NCBI GenBank assembly: GCA_009693015.1
Contig: SHYB01000011.1
Location: 1-50,711, forward strand
DNA: 50,711 bases
Direction: 5' to 3'
Source of the DNA: Dehalococcoidia bacterium
GTDB taxonomy: Bacteria > Chloroflexota > Dehalococcoidia > SHYB01
Shown here: positions 42,521-50,711 of the stretch, piece after piece
Position numbering within the stretch: position 1 is the stretch's first letter
Layout: every line of letters starts with the position of its first letter
The notes under the pieces: model-generated
What the model was told of the DNA's origin: nothing
Seen by the model: only the letters and a program-made list of their open reading frames with translations
Databases searched by the model: none
Position numbers and translations under genes: made by a program

Positions 42521-43780
42521 CTAGTCTCGCAACCCGAGCCCCCGCTTGAGCGCATCGTAGCTGCCGTAGCGGGCGATGGCGCTGAGGAACTCCCCGAGGG
42601 TGGCGCTGGAATCGCGCAGGCCGGTGATCTGCCCGCCAATGGGGCTGACCGAGCCTGAGCCGGCGCGGGAAGCGTAGGCGCCGTTGAAGGCGAAGAACGC
42701 CTGGTTGAGCTTGCGGAAGTAGTAGCCGTGCTCCGCCATGAAGTGACGGCGCTCCTCCATGTGCGACTCCGCCTCGTCAATCTTTCCCTGCGCCAGAAGC
42801 TCTTCGGCGCGGACGCGGGTCTCACGCATGGCGGCGTTAAAATCGAACGGCGGGGGGACGTCTGACGGCGCTGGTGGCGTGGCGGGGCGGGCGCGGCGGG
42901 GCGGCGTCACCACCTCTCCGGGCGCGGCGAAGTAACGCTGGTAGACCAGGTCGCCGACCTCATCGCCCACGACGTCGGCGACCGTTTCGTTGAGCGCGGT
43001 GAGGTCGCCGTTCTTGCGGTAGGCGCGGCCCAGGGGGTGGAACGCCAGGTAGTGGTGCGTCCATTCATGCGCGGCCACGCGGAGGACGTCTCGGAGGGCG
43101 AAGGTCTCCGGCACCAGGCTGGGGTAGGAGGCCACGCCGGAGATGCCCAGGACGATGCTGGAGAGATTGCGGGCATCCACCTCGCTTTCCAGCGCAACGC
43201 GTCCTTCAATGGTGATGCGCGGGTCAATGAGCGTGGTGCGGGCAATCTCGATACGCTCGCGGGGGGAGATGACGAGGACGCGGGGGACGGCGTCCAGGCG
43301 AAAGTCCACGGGAGGCCATATCCAGTCCAGCCAGAGAAAGCTACTGCGGACGCCCCCATCGCGCAGGACGGCGTCGAGCATGCCCTCGATGGTCTCCTCA
43401 ACCCGGGGCTTGCTGCGCCCCGCCTCGCGCTCCGCCGCGGCAAGCTCGCGGCGCACGGCGGGCAGGTCAGGCGTCTCCACGAAACCTGTTGTCGCCTGCT
43501 CGACGCGGTCGCGCAGCTCGGCGATGCGCCGCGCGAGGTAGAAGTACCGATGGACGCGGAGCACGGCGTTGGCGTCCGTTTCCTCCTTGTACCGGAGTTC
43601 GCCGGCCTGGTGCGTCCACTTTTTGAGGAAGTTGCCTGTTTCCCAGCGGCTGACGCTGAAGAACTCCGGCTGGACGATCCCGGCGATGGGGTCTGCCGGC
43701 CCGTAGGAATCGCCCGCGTTGAAGAAGAGCGCGGCGAGGAGGAGCAGCACCCAGGCGACTTTGGCGAGACGACGGCGCAT
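42521..43780 (-). CDS. Membrane-anchored HExxH protein, probable metallopeptidase
   Basis: I do not recognise a named family for this 419-residue protein. It begins MRRRLAKVAWVLLLLAALFF, an uncleaved signal anchor or signal peptide. A coiled stretch lies near 80-115. AAHEWTHHYL near 235 is an HExxH zinc motif, and NETVADVVGDEVGD about 30 residues later could give the third ligand Glu, as in gluzincins. A Pro-rich linker and a helical C-terminus follow. The active site would lie outside the cytoplasm. AAGGAG precedes the ATG. Confidence 0.7.
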   Translation of the reverse strand: MRRRLAKVAWVLLLLAALFFNAGDSYGPADPIAGIVQPEFFSVSRWETGNFLKKWTHQAGELRYKEETDANAVLRVHRYFYLARRIAELRDRVEQATTGFVETPDLPAVRRELAAAEREAGRSKPRVEETIEGMLDAVLRDGGVRSSFLWLDWIWPPVDFRLDAVPRVLVISPRERIEIARTTLIDPRITIEGRVALESEVDARNLSSIVLGISGVASYPSLVPETFALRDVLRVAAHEWTHHYLAFHPLGRAYRKNGDLTALNETVADVVGDEVGDLVYQRYFAAPGEVVTPPRRARPATPPAPSDVPPPFDFNAAMRETRVRAEELLAQGKIDEAESHMEERRHFMAEHGYYFRKLNQAFFAFNGAYASRAGSGSVSPIGGQITGLRDSSATLGEFLSAIARYGSYDALKRGLGLRD

Positions 43781-43930
43781 TACTCTCCTTCTGCGGTCGC
43801 ACCGCAGTCTGCCGGGTTTTTGCTAGCAACTGCATTCTATGGCAGCGCGGGGTTGCTTCCAAGGTTGACGCCATCCCTCCAATAAGGCAACTCGCCCCGC
43901 AGGGGCATTTCGCTGAAAGGAGGCCGGCCT

Positions 43931-44706
43931 ATGCAGACGTATGCAACGGACCGCCTGAGGAATGTCGTCCTGCTGTCACACAGTGGGGCAGGAAAGACAT
44001 CGCTGAAAGAGTCGCTGCTGCTGGCCTCCGGGGCTGATCACGCGGCTGGGGCGGGTGGAGGAAGGGAACACCACCAGCGATTTCGAGCCGGAGGCGATCG
44101 AGCGGCGGCAGAGCATCCAGCTGGCGCTGGCGCCGTGCGTGTGGCGGGATGTGAAGATCAACGTGCTGGACACGCCGGGGCACGCCGATTATGCGGGGGA
44201 GGCGAGCTTGCTGGACGCGGCCAAGGCAGGGAAGGGCGTGCTGGAGGCGGCGCACACGGGCGTGTTCTCCGGCAACCCGGTGGTGGACATGAAGGTGACG
44301 CTGACGGATGGGAGCTACCACGCGGTGGACTCTTCTGGCAAGGCGTTCCACATCGCCGCGGCGCGGCGCAGTGCATGAAGAAAGGCACCCCGTGCTGCTG
44401 GAGCCGGTGATGCAGGTGAAGGTCATCGTACCCAACGAGTTCACCGGCGATGTGATGGGCGATCTCAACGCCAAGCGGGCGCGGGTGCTGGGGATGAACC
44501 CTAAGGGCGGGGTGACGGAGATCGAGGCGATGGCGCCGCTGGCGGAGATGCAGCGGTACGCCACGGCGTTGCGGTCGCTCACGCACGGGCGGGGGACGTA
44601 CACCATGCGCTTCGATCACTACAACCCGGCGCCGGCGCATGTGGCGCAGAAGGTGGCCGAGGCCACCGCCAAGGAGCTGGCGACGGCAGGCCACGCGGCA
44701 CATTAG
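43931..44706 (+). pseudogene. Decayed elongation factor G paralogue
   Basis: The 5' part encodes MQTYATDRLRNVVLLSHSGA and GKTSLKE, an EF-G P-loop. An extra T near 44035 shifts the frame. The next frame gives [20 protein letters not shown] and [11 protein letters not shown] (G3), then jumps straight to domain IV text [21 protein letters not shown] second frameshift near 44378 leads to HPVLLEPVMQVKVIVPNEFT and the domain V end at 44706. G4, G5 and domains II-III are missing (several hundred residues). A good AAGGAGG ribosome site is still present. It cannot make a working EF-G. Confidence 0.9.
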
Positions 44707-44776
44707 GGAGAGGCCGGCTGCGCCGTAGCCGTAGCGACGATCGATCTTTGCAGGGCGGCGACGATATTGCCGCGCC

Positions 44777-45220
44777 CTAGCGCGGCGCTTGCCAGATCGT
44801 GTGGTACTGCTTGCCGGTGACGGCGGCGGCCAGTTCGGCGCGCTCCATCTGCCGAAGGTCGGCGAGGATCGCGTCGCAGGCGCGGAGGGCGTCGGGATGG
44901 CCGGCCTGGGCCAGGCGCTGCTTGACGCGGTCCCATACGCCCAAGCGGACGAGGCTGTCCACATAGCTTGGCCAGGGGATAATCGTGACCTTCTCCGGCT
45001 GGGGGAAGCGGGGACGCAGGCGCTTGAGGCTGCGGAAGCGCTCCTCCACGGACTTGGCCATGGGCACGAGGCGCAAGAGCGGCGGGTCTTCCACATCAGC
45101 CCGCGTGTCAATCACCAGCGTCTTGCGGAAGAGGGGAAAGTGCAGGCAGATGACCTCCGCGATGGCGACGTTGCGCATGATCTCTTCGGGATCGAGGCGG
45201 AAGTTGTTGTCGTTTGCCAC
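44777..45220 (-). CDS. Unknown protein downstream of etfA
   Basis: This 147-residue soluble protein of unknown function begins at GTG 45220 (VANDNNFRLDPEEIMRNVAI), 13 bases after etfA. Notable stretches are ICLHFPLFRKTLVIDTRADV and VEERFRSLKRLRPRFPQPEK, with TIIPWPSYVDSLVRLGVWDR. No Cys cluster or nucleotide motif is visible. The tight linkage to etfBA suggests a role with the flavoprotein, perhaps as a partner or assembly factor; this is inference. Confidence 0.65.
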   Translation of the reverse strand: MANDNNFRLDPEEIMRNVAIAEVICLHFPLFRKTLVIDTRADVEDPPLLRLVPMAKSVEERFRSLKRLRPRFPQPEKVTIIPWPSYVDSLVRLGVWDRVKQRLAQAGHPDALRACDAILADLRQMERAELAAAVTGKQYHTIWQAPR

Positions 45221-45233
45221 GTGTGCTCTAGCG

Positions 45234-46223
45234 CTAGGCGCCGCGCAACTCGCGGCACATTTCGGTGAACGCGGGGAGAACTTCCTCCCACGCGCCGACG
45301 ACGCCGAAACGGGACTCCTTGAAGATGCTGGAGTCCTTGTCCTTGTTGATGGCGACGATGTTCTTGGCGCCGGAGCAGCCCGCCATGTGCTGGCTGGCGC
45401 CGGAGATGGCGACGGCAATGTAGAGGTCGGGCGTCACCGTCTTGCCGGTGAGGCCCACTTGCTTGGCGACGGGCTGCCAGCCGGCATCGCACACGGCGCG
45501 GCTAGCGCCGACGGCCCCGCCAAGAATCTTGGCGAGCTCCTCCAGCTTGACGAACGGCTCGGGGCCGCCAAGGCCGCGGCCGCCGGAGATGACCACGGGG
45601 GCATCCTCCAGGCGCAGGCCCTGGGCTTGCTCTTTCTTCATTTCCAGCGTCTTGACCTTGACCTTGCTCTGGTCAATGGTGACGCTGACCTGCTCCACCA
45701 CGCCGTGGGCCGCGTCGTTCGCGGGCATGGCCTCGAACGCTTTGGGGCGGATGGTGGCCATGTGCAGCGCCGCAGCGGATTCGTAGATCGCCTGGGCGTT
45801 GCCGCCGTACACCGGCTTGGTGGCGCGGATGGCGGCGCCCTCCACGCCAAGGTCAACGCAGTCCATGGTGAGGGTGGCCTTGAGGTGAAACGCGGCCTTG
45901 GGGGCGAGGTCGCGGCCGATGTCGGTCTGGCCCAGGAGCACCAGCCGGGGATTGGCCTTGGCGATAACCTGCTGCACGACCTGGACGTAGGCATCCGGGG
46001 AGTAGGCGGCAAGGCCGGGAGCGCTGACGGCGTAGACCTTCGTTGCCCCGTGAGAAATCAGGGACTTGGCGACGGCATCGCTCACCGCGCCGATGGCGAG
46101 CGCGGCGACGCCGCCGCCGAGCTTGGGCTGGAGCTTGTGCGCCAGCGCCAGCGCCTCGTGGGTGACGGGGGAGACCTTGCCGCCGGCGATTTCCGCAACG
46201 ACGAGAATACCTTGATTCGTCAT
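45234..46223 (-). CDS. etfA: Electron transfer flavoprotein, alpha subunit
   Basis: The 329-residue alpha subunit holds FAD and, with EtfB, passes electrons from acyl-CoA or other dehydrogenases. The FAD site is visible: [40 protein letters not shown] and [20 protein letters not shown]. The N-terminal Rossmann-like half includes [23 protein letters not shown] precedes ATG 46223. It follows etfB by 28 bases. Confidence 0.95.
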   Translation of the reverse strand: MTNQGILVVAEIAGGKVSPVTHEALALAHKLQPKLGGGVAALAIGAVSDAVAKSLISHGATKVYAVSAPGLAAYSPDAYVQVVQQVIAKANPRLVLLGQTDIGRDLAPKAAFHLKATLTMDCVDLGVEGAAIRATKPVYGGNAQAIYESAAALHMATIRPKAFEAMPANDAAHGVVEQVSVTIDQSKVKVKTLEMKKEQAQGLRLEDAPVVISGGRGLGGPEPFVKLEELAKILGGAVGASRAVCDAGWQPVAKQVGLTGKTVTPDLYIAVAISGASQHMAGCSGAKNIVAINKDKDSSIFKESRFGVVGAWEEVLPAFTEMCRELRGA

Positions 46224-46251
46224 GATGCCGCTCCTTGCAACAGCCCGCAGG

Positions 46252-47052
46252 CTAGATAAGCTTTACCTCACGCAGGCGGAGGGCCAGCTTGCGTCCCGCG
46301 TCCGCGCCGTTCTCCCCGGCGATGAACTCGCAGTTCTTCTCCACCTGGGGGATGAACAGCTTCACCGTGCTGACGGTGCGTCCCTTAGCGCCGACCTTGC
46401 CCGGGTCCGCGCCGATGTCCGCGGCAGTCCACACCGTGGGCGTCTTGCGCCCCGCCGTCATGATGCCGCGCAGCGTGGGGTAGCGCGGCTCGCCCAGCTC
46501 ATTGCTCACCGTCACCAGCGCGGGCAGCGGGGCCTCCACGACCTCCGTGCCGTCCGCCACCACCCGCTCCACCTTCACCGTGCCTTCGCCGGTTTCCACC
46601 CCTTTGGCGAGGGTGACGCAGGGCAGCCCCAGCAGCTCGGCGACCGCGGGGCCGACCTGGCCGCGGTCGGTGTCAGACGCCTGCCTCCCGCAGAGGATGA
46701 GATCGAACTGGCCGGCTTTCTTGACGGCGAGGGCCAGCGCCTCGGCGATGGAGGCGGCGTCGCCATCCTCGAAAGCGTCGTCCTGGAGCAGGATCAGCTC
46801 GTCGCAGCCCATGGAGAGAGGCTTCTTGATCACGTCCTGCACCAAGTTCTTGCCCAGCGAGATGACGGTGACGGTGGCGCTGTGCTTTTCCTTGAGCCGC
46901 AGCGCCGCTTCGATGGCGTTGAGGTCGAACCCGTTGATCACGGGGGCGACGCCGGCCACGGGCGCGGCTTTGTTGGTGGCGGGGTCAATCTTGAAGGAGG
47001 CCGCGGGGACCTCCGGGTCAGGCACTTGTTTGGCGAAACAAATGATGCGCAT
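46252..47052 (-). CDS. etfB: Electron transfer flavoprotein, beta subunit
   Basis: The 266-residue beta subunit binds AMP and partners EtfA. It opens MRIICFAKQVPDPEVPAASF and carries GFDLNAIEAALRLKE, the conserved DLILCGRQASDTDRGQVGPA and VAELLGLPCVTLAK. The C-terminal tail is shortly truncated relative to some family members. It is the first gene of the etfB-etfA-unknown transcript. Confidence 0.95.
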   Translation of the reverse strand: MRIICFAKQVPDPEVPAASFKIDPATNKAAPVAGVAPVINGFDLNAIEAALRLKEKHSATVTVISLGKNLVQDVIKKPLSMGCDELILLQDDAFEDGDAASIAEALALAVKKAGQFDLILCGRQASDTDRGQVGPAVAELLGLPCVTLAKGVETGEGTVKVERVVADGTEVVEAPLPALVTVSNELGEPRYPTLRGIMTAGRKTPTVWTAADIGADPGKVGAKGRTVSTVKLFIPQVEKNCEFIAGENGADAGRKLALRLREVKLI

Positions 47053-47081
47053 GGCTGCACCGCCCCCTCTCGGGATTCACT

Positions 47082-47109
47082 CAAAACAACGCTGGCAAAA
47101 CAACGCTGG
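47082..47109 (-). repeat. 14-bp tandem direct repeat in the etfB leader
   Basis: CAAAACAACGCTGG occurs twice head to tail (47082-47095 and 47096-47109) between the predicted transcription start and the etfB ATG. It could be an operator or a translational control site. Confidence 0.7.
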
Positions 47110-47146
47110 GCACACGGGTCGCCCAGCGGGTGTGGAAAGCGGGCCA

Positions 47147-47176
47147 ACTGTACCATTTTCCAGATTTGGGTGTCAA
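47147..47176 (-). promoter_or_regulatory. Promoter of etfB-etfA
   Basis: On the minus strand a perfect TTGACA (47176-47171) is 18 bases from TACAGT (47152-47147). The predicted start near 47140 leaves a leader of about 88 bases containing the 14-bp tandem repeat. Confidence 0.7.
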
Positions 47177-47329
47177 GGCAAGTGCATGCGCGCGGGCGTG
47201 GACGAAATCGCAGGTGGACGTGCCGCCGCCGGGCCAAGCGCCGAAGCTGTAGGCGTCGCTATCGCAAGGTGACCGGCGCTTGCCGCGCGTGGTACAACTG
47301 CGGGTGCAACTTACCTGAGGAGCCGCGCC

Positions 47330-47815
47330 ATGAGCACGCGCACGACGTCCGCCGCATCCCTGGAGAAGCGCCTCGCCGAAGTGGAGGCGCGCCTGGCGAT
47401 CATTGACCTGGAGGCGACCTACGCCCGCGTGTGGGACACGGGCGACGCCGACGGCTGGGCCGATGTGTTCACCAGCGACGGCATTTTCGAGATCGTGGAG
47501 TTGCCGGACAGGCCGGGGCGCGCGGTCAAGGGCCGCGCGGCGCTGGCGGCGTTCTGCCGCGAGGTGAACGCGGCGACGACGGGGATGCACATGATGCATC
47601 TGCCGCGGCTCACGGTGCGAGGAAACAAGGCCAGCGGCGGCCTGTACTTCGACTTCTGGCGCGTGGCGCGGGCCAGCAGCGAGCAGACGGTGCAGGGGCG
47701 TTCGTCAGGCCATTACGACGTAACGTACGCGAAGACGGCGAAGGGCTGGCGCATGCAGAAGCGCGTGGAGCGGCCGATTGTGCGCACGAACGACGCGTTT
47801 TACGGGGTGGGGTAG
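47330..47815 (+). CDS. SnoaL-like/NTF2-fold protein
   Basis: The 161-residue cone-fold protein has the SnoaL-like pattern LEARLAIIDLEATYARVWDT with GDADGWADVFTSDGIFEI, then HMMHLPRLTV and the C-terminal SGHYDVTYAKTAKGWRMQKR. The Ser-rich head precedes a short helix. Family members include polyketide cyclases, steroid isomerases and ring-hydroxylating dioxygenase beta-like folds; no substrate can be assigned. GAGGAG precedes ATG 47330. It converges on leuS with two bases between the stops. Confidence 0.82.
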   Translation: MSTRTTSAASLEKRLAEVEARLAIIDLEATYARVWDTGDADGWADVFTSDGIFEIVELPDRPGRAVKGRAALAAFCREVNAATTGMHMMHLPRLTVRGNKASGGLYFDFWRVARASSEQTVQGRSSGHYDVTYAKTAKGWRMQKRVERPIVRTNDAFYGVG

Positions 47816-47817
47816 GG

Positions 47818-50283
47818 CTACCCCGCCACCACGTTGACCAGCTTGCCGGGGACGTAGATGACCTTGCGCACCTGCTTGCCGTCGAGCGCGGCCTTGACCT
47901 TATCGCTGGCGAGGGCGAGCGCGGTGGCCTGCGCCTCGGTGACGCCGGCGGCGACGGCGATCTTATCGCGCAGCTTGCCGTTCACCTGGACGACGAGCGT
48001 GATCTCTTCGTCGCGGGCCAGCGCTTCGTCCCACGCGGGCCAGGGCTGCTGGTGGATGCTGTAGGCATAGCCGGCGCGCTCCCATAGCTCCTCGCTGGTG
48101 TGCGGGGCGATGGGGGCGAGCAGCAGGAGCAGCGCGCGCACCGCTTCGCGCCAGGCGGCGGCGTCCACGGCGCGGGACTCCCAGGCGCGGCCCAGGTGGT
48201 TGGTGAACTCCATGAGCGCGGAGACACTGGTGTTGAACTGGAATCGCTCCAGGTCCTGCGTCACGCGCCGAATCGTCTTATGCGTGACGCGGCGCAACTC
48301 GGGAACGCCGCCAGTTGAAGCGCCGGCCAGCGCGGCGGGGTCGCGCTCGGCAATGGCCCAGACGCGGTTGATCCAACGGGAGATGCCCTGGATGCCGGTG
48401 CTGCTCCATGAGCCGCCCTGGTCCCACGGGCCGATGAACATCAGGAAGACGCGCACCGCGTCCGCGCCGAGGGTGCCTACGTAGTCGTCGGGGTTGACCA
48501 CGTTGCCGCGCGACTTGCTCATCTTCTCGCGGTCTTCGCCCAGGATGATGCCCTGGTTGTAGAGGCGCGTAAACGGCTCGCCGAAGCTGACGATGCCGAG
48601 ATCGCGCATGGCCTTGCAGAAGAAGCGGGAGTAGAGCAGGTGCATGACGGCGTGCTCGGCGCCGCCGGTGTACTGGTCCACGGGCGCCCAGTACTTCGCC
48701 TCCGCAGGGTCGAACGGGGCTTTGTCGTAGTGGGGGCTGGTGTAGCGCAGGTAGTACCAGGACGAGTCCACGAAGGTGTCCAGGGTGTCCGTCTCGCGGG
48801 TGGCGGGGCCGCCGCACTGGGGGCAGGCGGTGTGGAGGAAGCCGGCGTGACGCGCCAGGGGAGATTCGCCGGTGGGCTTGAACTCGGCGTCCTCCGGCAG
48901 CAGCACGGGGAGGTCTTTCTCCGGCACGGGCACGGCGCCGCACTTCTGGCAATTGATGATAGGGATGGGCGTGCCCCAGTAGCGCTGGCGGGAGATGAGC
49001 CAATCGCGCATGCGGTAGGTGATGGTGCGCCGGCCAAAACCCTGCGCCTCGGCGTAGGAGGCGACGGCATCGAAGGCGCGGTCGCCGGGGGTGCCGTCGA
49101 AGCGGCCGGAGTGCACCATGACGCCCTGGCCCGTGAATGCTTGGGACAGTTCACCACCGTCCCAGTCCGGCGGGGAGATGACCACCTTCACCGGCAGGCG
49201 ATGCTTGCGGGCGAAGGCGAAGTCGCGTTCATCGTGCGCGGGGACGGCCATGACCGCGCCGGAGCCGTAGCCCGCCAGCACATAGTCGGCGATGTACATT
49301 GGCACGCGCTCGCCGTTGAAGGAGTTGACGCAGTAGGCGCCGATGGGCACGCCGGTCTTTTCGCGGTCGGCGGACATGCGCTCGATCTCCGAGGCGCGGC
49401 GCGCTTGCAGGACATACTCGGCGACGGCGGCGCGATGGTCGGGCGCAGTGAGACGCTCCACCAGCGGGTGCTCCGGCGCGAGGACGAGGAAGGTTGCGCC
49501 ATGCACCGTGTCCGGGCGGGTGGTGAAAACCTTTATCGTTTTTTCGGATAGGCCGGCGTGGGAGATATCGAACGACAGCTCCACGCCTTCGCTGCGCCCA
49601 ATCCAGTTGCGCTGCATGAGTTTTATCTTTTCCGGCCAGTCGAGCAGGCCGGAAAAGTCCAGAAGCTCCTCGGCGTACCTGGTGATGCGGAAGAACCACT
49701 GGTTGAGGTCGCGGCGCTCCACCAGTGAGTCGCAGCGTTCGCAGCGACCGCCGACAACCTGCTCGTTGGCGAGCACTGTCTGGCAGGAGGGGCACCAGTT
49801 GGCGGGGGCGAAGGCGCGGTAGGCCAGCCCGCGCTGGTGGAATTGGAGGAAGAGCCACTGGTTCCAGCGATAGTACTCCGGCATGCAGCAGACGATCTCG
49901 CGGGACCAATCGAACGCGGCGCCCATGCTGCGCAACTGCCCGCGCATGCGCTCGATGTTGGCCATGGTCCAGGTGTGCGGGTGGATGCCGCGCTTGATGG
50001 CGGCGTTCTCCGCCGGCAAGCCGAATGCATCGAAGCCCATGGGAGCGAGGACGTTGAACCCCTGCATGCGCTTGAAGCGCACGTGCGTATCGTAGGGGGC
50101 CATGGCGTACCAGTGGCCGATGTGCAGATCGCCGGAGGGATAGGGGTACATCGTCAGCTCGTACCACTTCGGGCGCGATGCATCCGGCTGCGCGCGGTAC
50201 AACTGATCGGCGTCCCAACGCGACTGCCACCTGGCCTCGATGGCGCTGGGGTTGTAGGGGAGTTCCGGCGGTTGCGGGGGCAT
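47818..50283 (-). CDS. leuS: Leucyl-tRNA synthetase (class I)
   Basis: This enzyme charges tRNA-Leu. The 821 residues include YPYPSGDLHIGHWYAM (HIGH at 54-57), the zinc-ribbon NWCPSCQTVLANEQ with RCERC, and the editing domain with VFTTRPDTVHGATFLVLA and VPAHDERDFAFA. A second Cys set (NCQKCGAVPVPEKD, TACPQCGG) precedes the WYYLRYTSP region, and KMSKS is EKMSKSRGNVVNPDDYVG near 585. The start at 50283 opens MPPQPPELPYNPSAIEARWQ; a longer frame to 50655 is unlikely because the predicted promoter lies inside it. Confidence 0.96.
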   Translation of the reverse strand: MPPQPPELPYNPSAIEARWQSRWDADQLYRAQPDASRPKWYELTMYPYPSGDLHIGHWYAMAPYDTHVRFKRMQGFNVLAPMGFDAFGLPAENAAIKRGIHPHTWTMANIERMRGQLRSMGAAFDWSREIVCCMPEYYRWNQWLFLQFHQRGLAYRAFAPANWCPSCQTVLANEQVVGGRCERCDSLVERRDLNQWFFRITRYAEELLDFSGLLDWPEKIKLMQRNWIGRSEGVELSFDISHAGLSEKTIKVFTTRPDTVHGATFLVLAPEHPLVERLTAPDHRAAVAEYVLQARRASEIERMSADREKTGVPIGAYCVNSFNGERVPMYIADYVLAGYGSGAVMAVPAHDERDFAFARKHRLPVKVVISPPDWDGGELSQAFTGQGVMVHSGRFDGTPGDRAFDAVASYAEAQGFGRRTITYRMRDWLISRQRYWGTPIPIINCQKCGAVPVPEKDLPVLLPEDAEFKPTGESPLARHAGFLHTACPQCGGPATRETDTLDTFVDSSWYYLRYTSPHYDKAPFDPAEAKYWAPVDQYTGGAEHAVMHLLYSRFFCKAMRDLGIVSFGEPFTRLYNQGIILGEDREKMSKSRGNVVNPDDYVGTLGADAVRVFLMFIGPWDQGGSWSSTGIQGISRWINRVWAIAERDPAALAGASTGGVPELRRVTHKTIRRVTQDLERFQFNTSVSALMEFTNHLGRAWESRAVDAAAWREAVRALLLLLAPIAPHTSEELWERAGYAYSIHQQPWPAWDEALARDEEITLVVQVNGKLRDKIAVAAGVTEAQATALALASDKVKAALDGKQVRKVIYVPGKLVNVVAG

Positions 50284-50324
50284 GCGTTGGCCTTCTGCGG
50301 CGTACACGGGCACGCGCGCAGAAC

Positions 50325-50354
50325 ATTCTAACAAGAAGGATTTTCCTGTGCCAG
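50325..50354 (-). promoter_or_regulatory. Possible leuS promoter
   Basis: On the minus strand CTGGCA (50354-50349) is 18 bases from TAGAAT (50330-50325). The predicted start near 50318 gives a leader of about 35 bases with AGAAGG before ATG 50283. No T-box leader fits in this short space. Confidence 0.5.
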
Positions 50355-50478
50355 GAGCGGGCGGGCCTAGCCGCCCTTGTCGCCAGTGACGGCGCGGCAT
50401 ATCATCGTGCCGACGCAGCGCCGCCTCCGCGTAGATGCGCGGCGCGTGAAAGTCCCATGTACGACATGCCTCTGTTTT

Positions 50479-50508
50479 TTGGCGAAAGAGGGCCTCCTGT
50501 GTTAGAAT
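50479..50508 (+). promoter_or_regulatory. Promoter-like site facing the right edge
   Basis: TTGGCG (50479-50484) is 18 bases from TAGAAT (50503-50508). It would drive transcription into the hairpin-rich segment at 50515-50711 and a gene beyond the window. Confidence 0.5.
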
Positions 50509-50514
50509 TCGTCG

Positions 50515-50711
50515 CCACGGCACTCCGTAGCAGGGTGAGCTGGCAGGTGACGCGGCGCGAAAGCAGGCCCCCGGTGCGCGGGGGCCTCGCGCTTTCAGAG
50601 CGGCAACGATGAGTGTGTCCCGCGCAGGGACATGAAAGACGTATGGAGCCAGCAAGTGGAGTATCGCAACATTCCGGAGATGCAGCGTTACGGCCCCCAG
50701 TCGGGGGCCGT
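50515..50711 (+). ncRNA. Unassigned structured leader or small RNA, cut by the window end
   Basis: Three hairpins follow the promoter-like site. The first is GAAAGC-AGGCCCCC (50559-50572) facing GGGGGCCT...GCTTTC (to 50596). The second is GTCCC/GGGAC (50617-50631). The third is CGGCCCCC/GGGGGCCG (50691-50710), at the edge. No known riboswitch, T-box ACCGCG or RNase P/SRP word is visible. An open frame from ATG 50632 also runs to the edge but has no proper ribosome site. It is probably a 5' leader; its identity is unknown. Confidence 0.35.

Noticed and set aside
50284-50655. N-terminal extension of leuS
   Set aside because: The extra residues do not resemble LeuRS. A TAGAAT promoter-like site lies inside them, and a normal start with ribosome site occurs at 50283.
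50515-50711. T-box or other known riboswitch at the right edge
   Set aside because: No T-box ACCGCG word or other diagnostic core was found, and the segment is cut off, so it was left unassigned.

Overview
The window looks like the chromosome of a high-GC bacterium, most plausibly a Chloroflexota member of the Dehalococcoidia/SAR202 type. That assignment is inference. It rests on a zinc-ribbon bL28, a UPF0182 membrane protein, an ECF sigma factor paired with a DUF5667-type membrane protein, the FakA-FakB-RecG order, and many short palindromic repeats between genes. No phage, IS transposase, CRISPR array, rRNA or tRNA gene was recognised. Most genes are housekeeping or amino-acid metabolism, but several are broken, shortened or have odd domain layouts.

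Left part (1-10.4 kb, mostly + strand): a cupin protein, homoserine dehydrogenase with a Cys/His-rich insertion, a shortened LysRS/EpmA-like synthetase paralogue, a two-domain alpha/beta-barrel-like protein, genuine LysRS, and a free-standing aspartokinase-type ACT pair. RimI (minus) follows, divergent from an ECF sigma/DUF5667 pair. Composite palindromic repeats sit in almost every gap.

Middle left (10.6-22.1 kb, minus strand): a two-gene FtsX/MacB-type ABC exporter, ArgRS, an ABM-domain protein, and the fatty-acid kinase pair fakA-fakB translationally coupled to recG. rpmB (plus) follows with a clear intrinsic terminator, then a HAD hydrolase gene broken by an in-frame TAA.

Middle right (23.5-38.6 kb, minus strand): a loosely clustered arginine pathway (argC, argJ, argB, argD, argG, argH). 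ArgJ recycles acetyl groups, so no separate argA is needed for the cycle; argF/carbamoyltransferase is not in the window. Between these genes lie an orphan pair of molybdenum-hydroxylase FAD and 2Fe-2S subunits with a MoaD-like protein, a UPF0182 protein, a MaoC dehydratase, hicBA with a second frameshifted hicB, and rpe. nth heads the group.

Right part (38.7-50.7 kb): tldD-tldE plus a HEAT-repeat protein (+), a membrane-anchored HExxH protein (-), a decayed EF-G paralogue with its middle deleted (+), etfB-etfA plus a small unknown gene (-), a SnoaL-like protein (+) and leuS (-). The right edge holds a promoter-like site and an unassigned hairpin-rich leader running out of the window. Putative promoters mostly have TAGAAT/TATAAT-type -10 boxes. 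All functional assignments come from reading motifs by eye; no database search was run.
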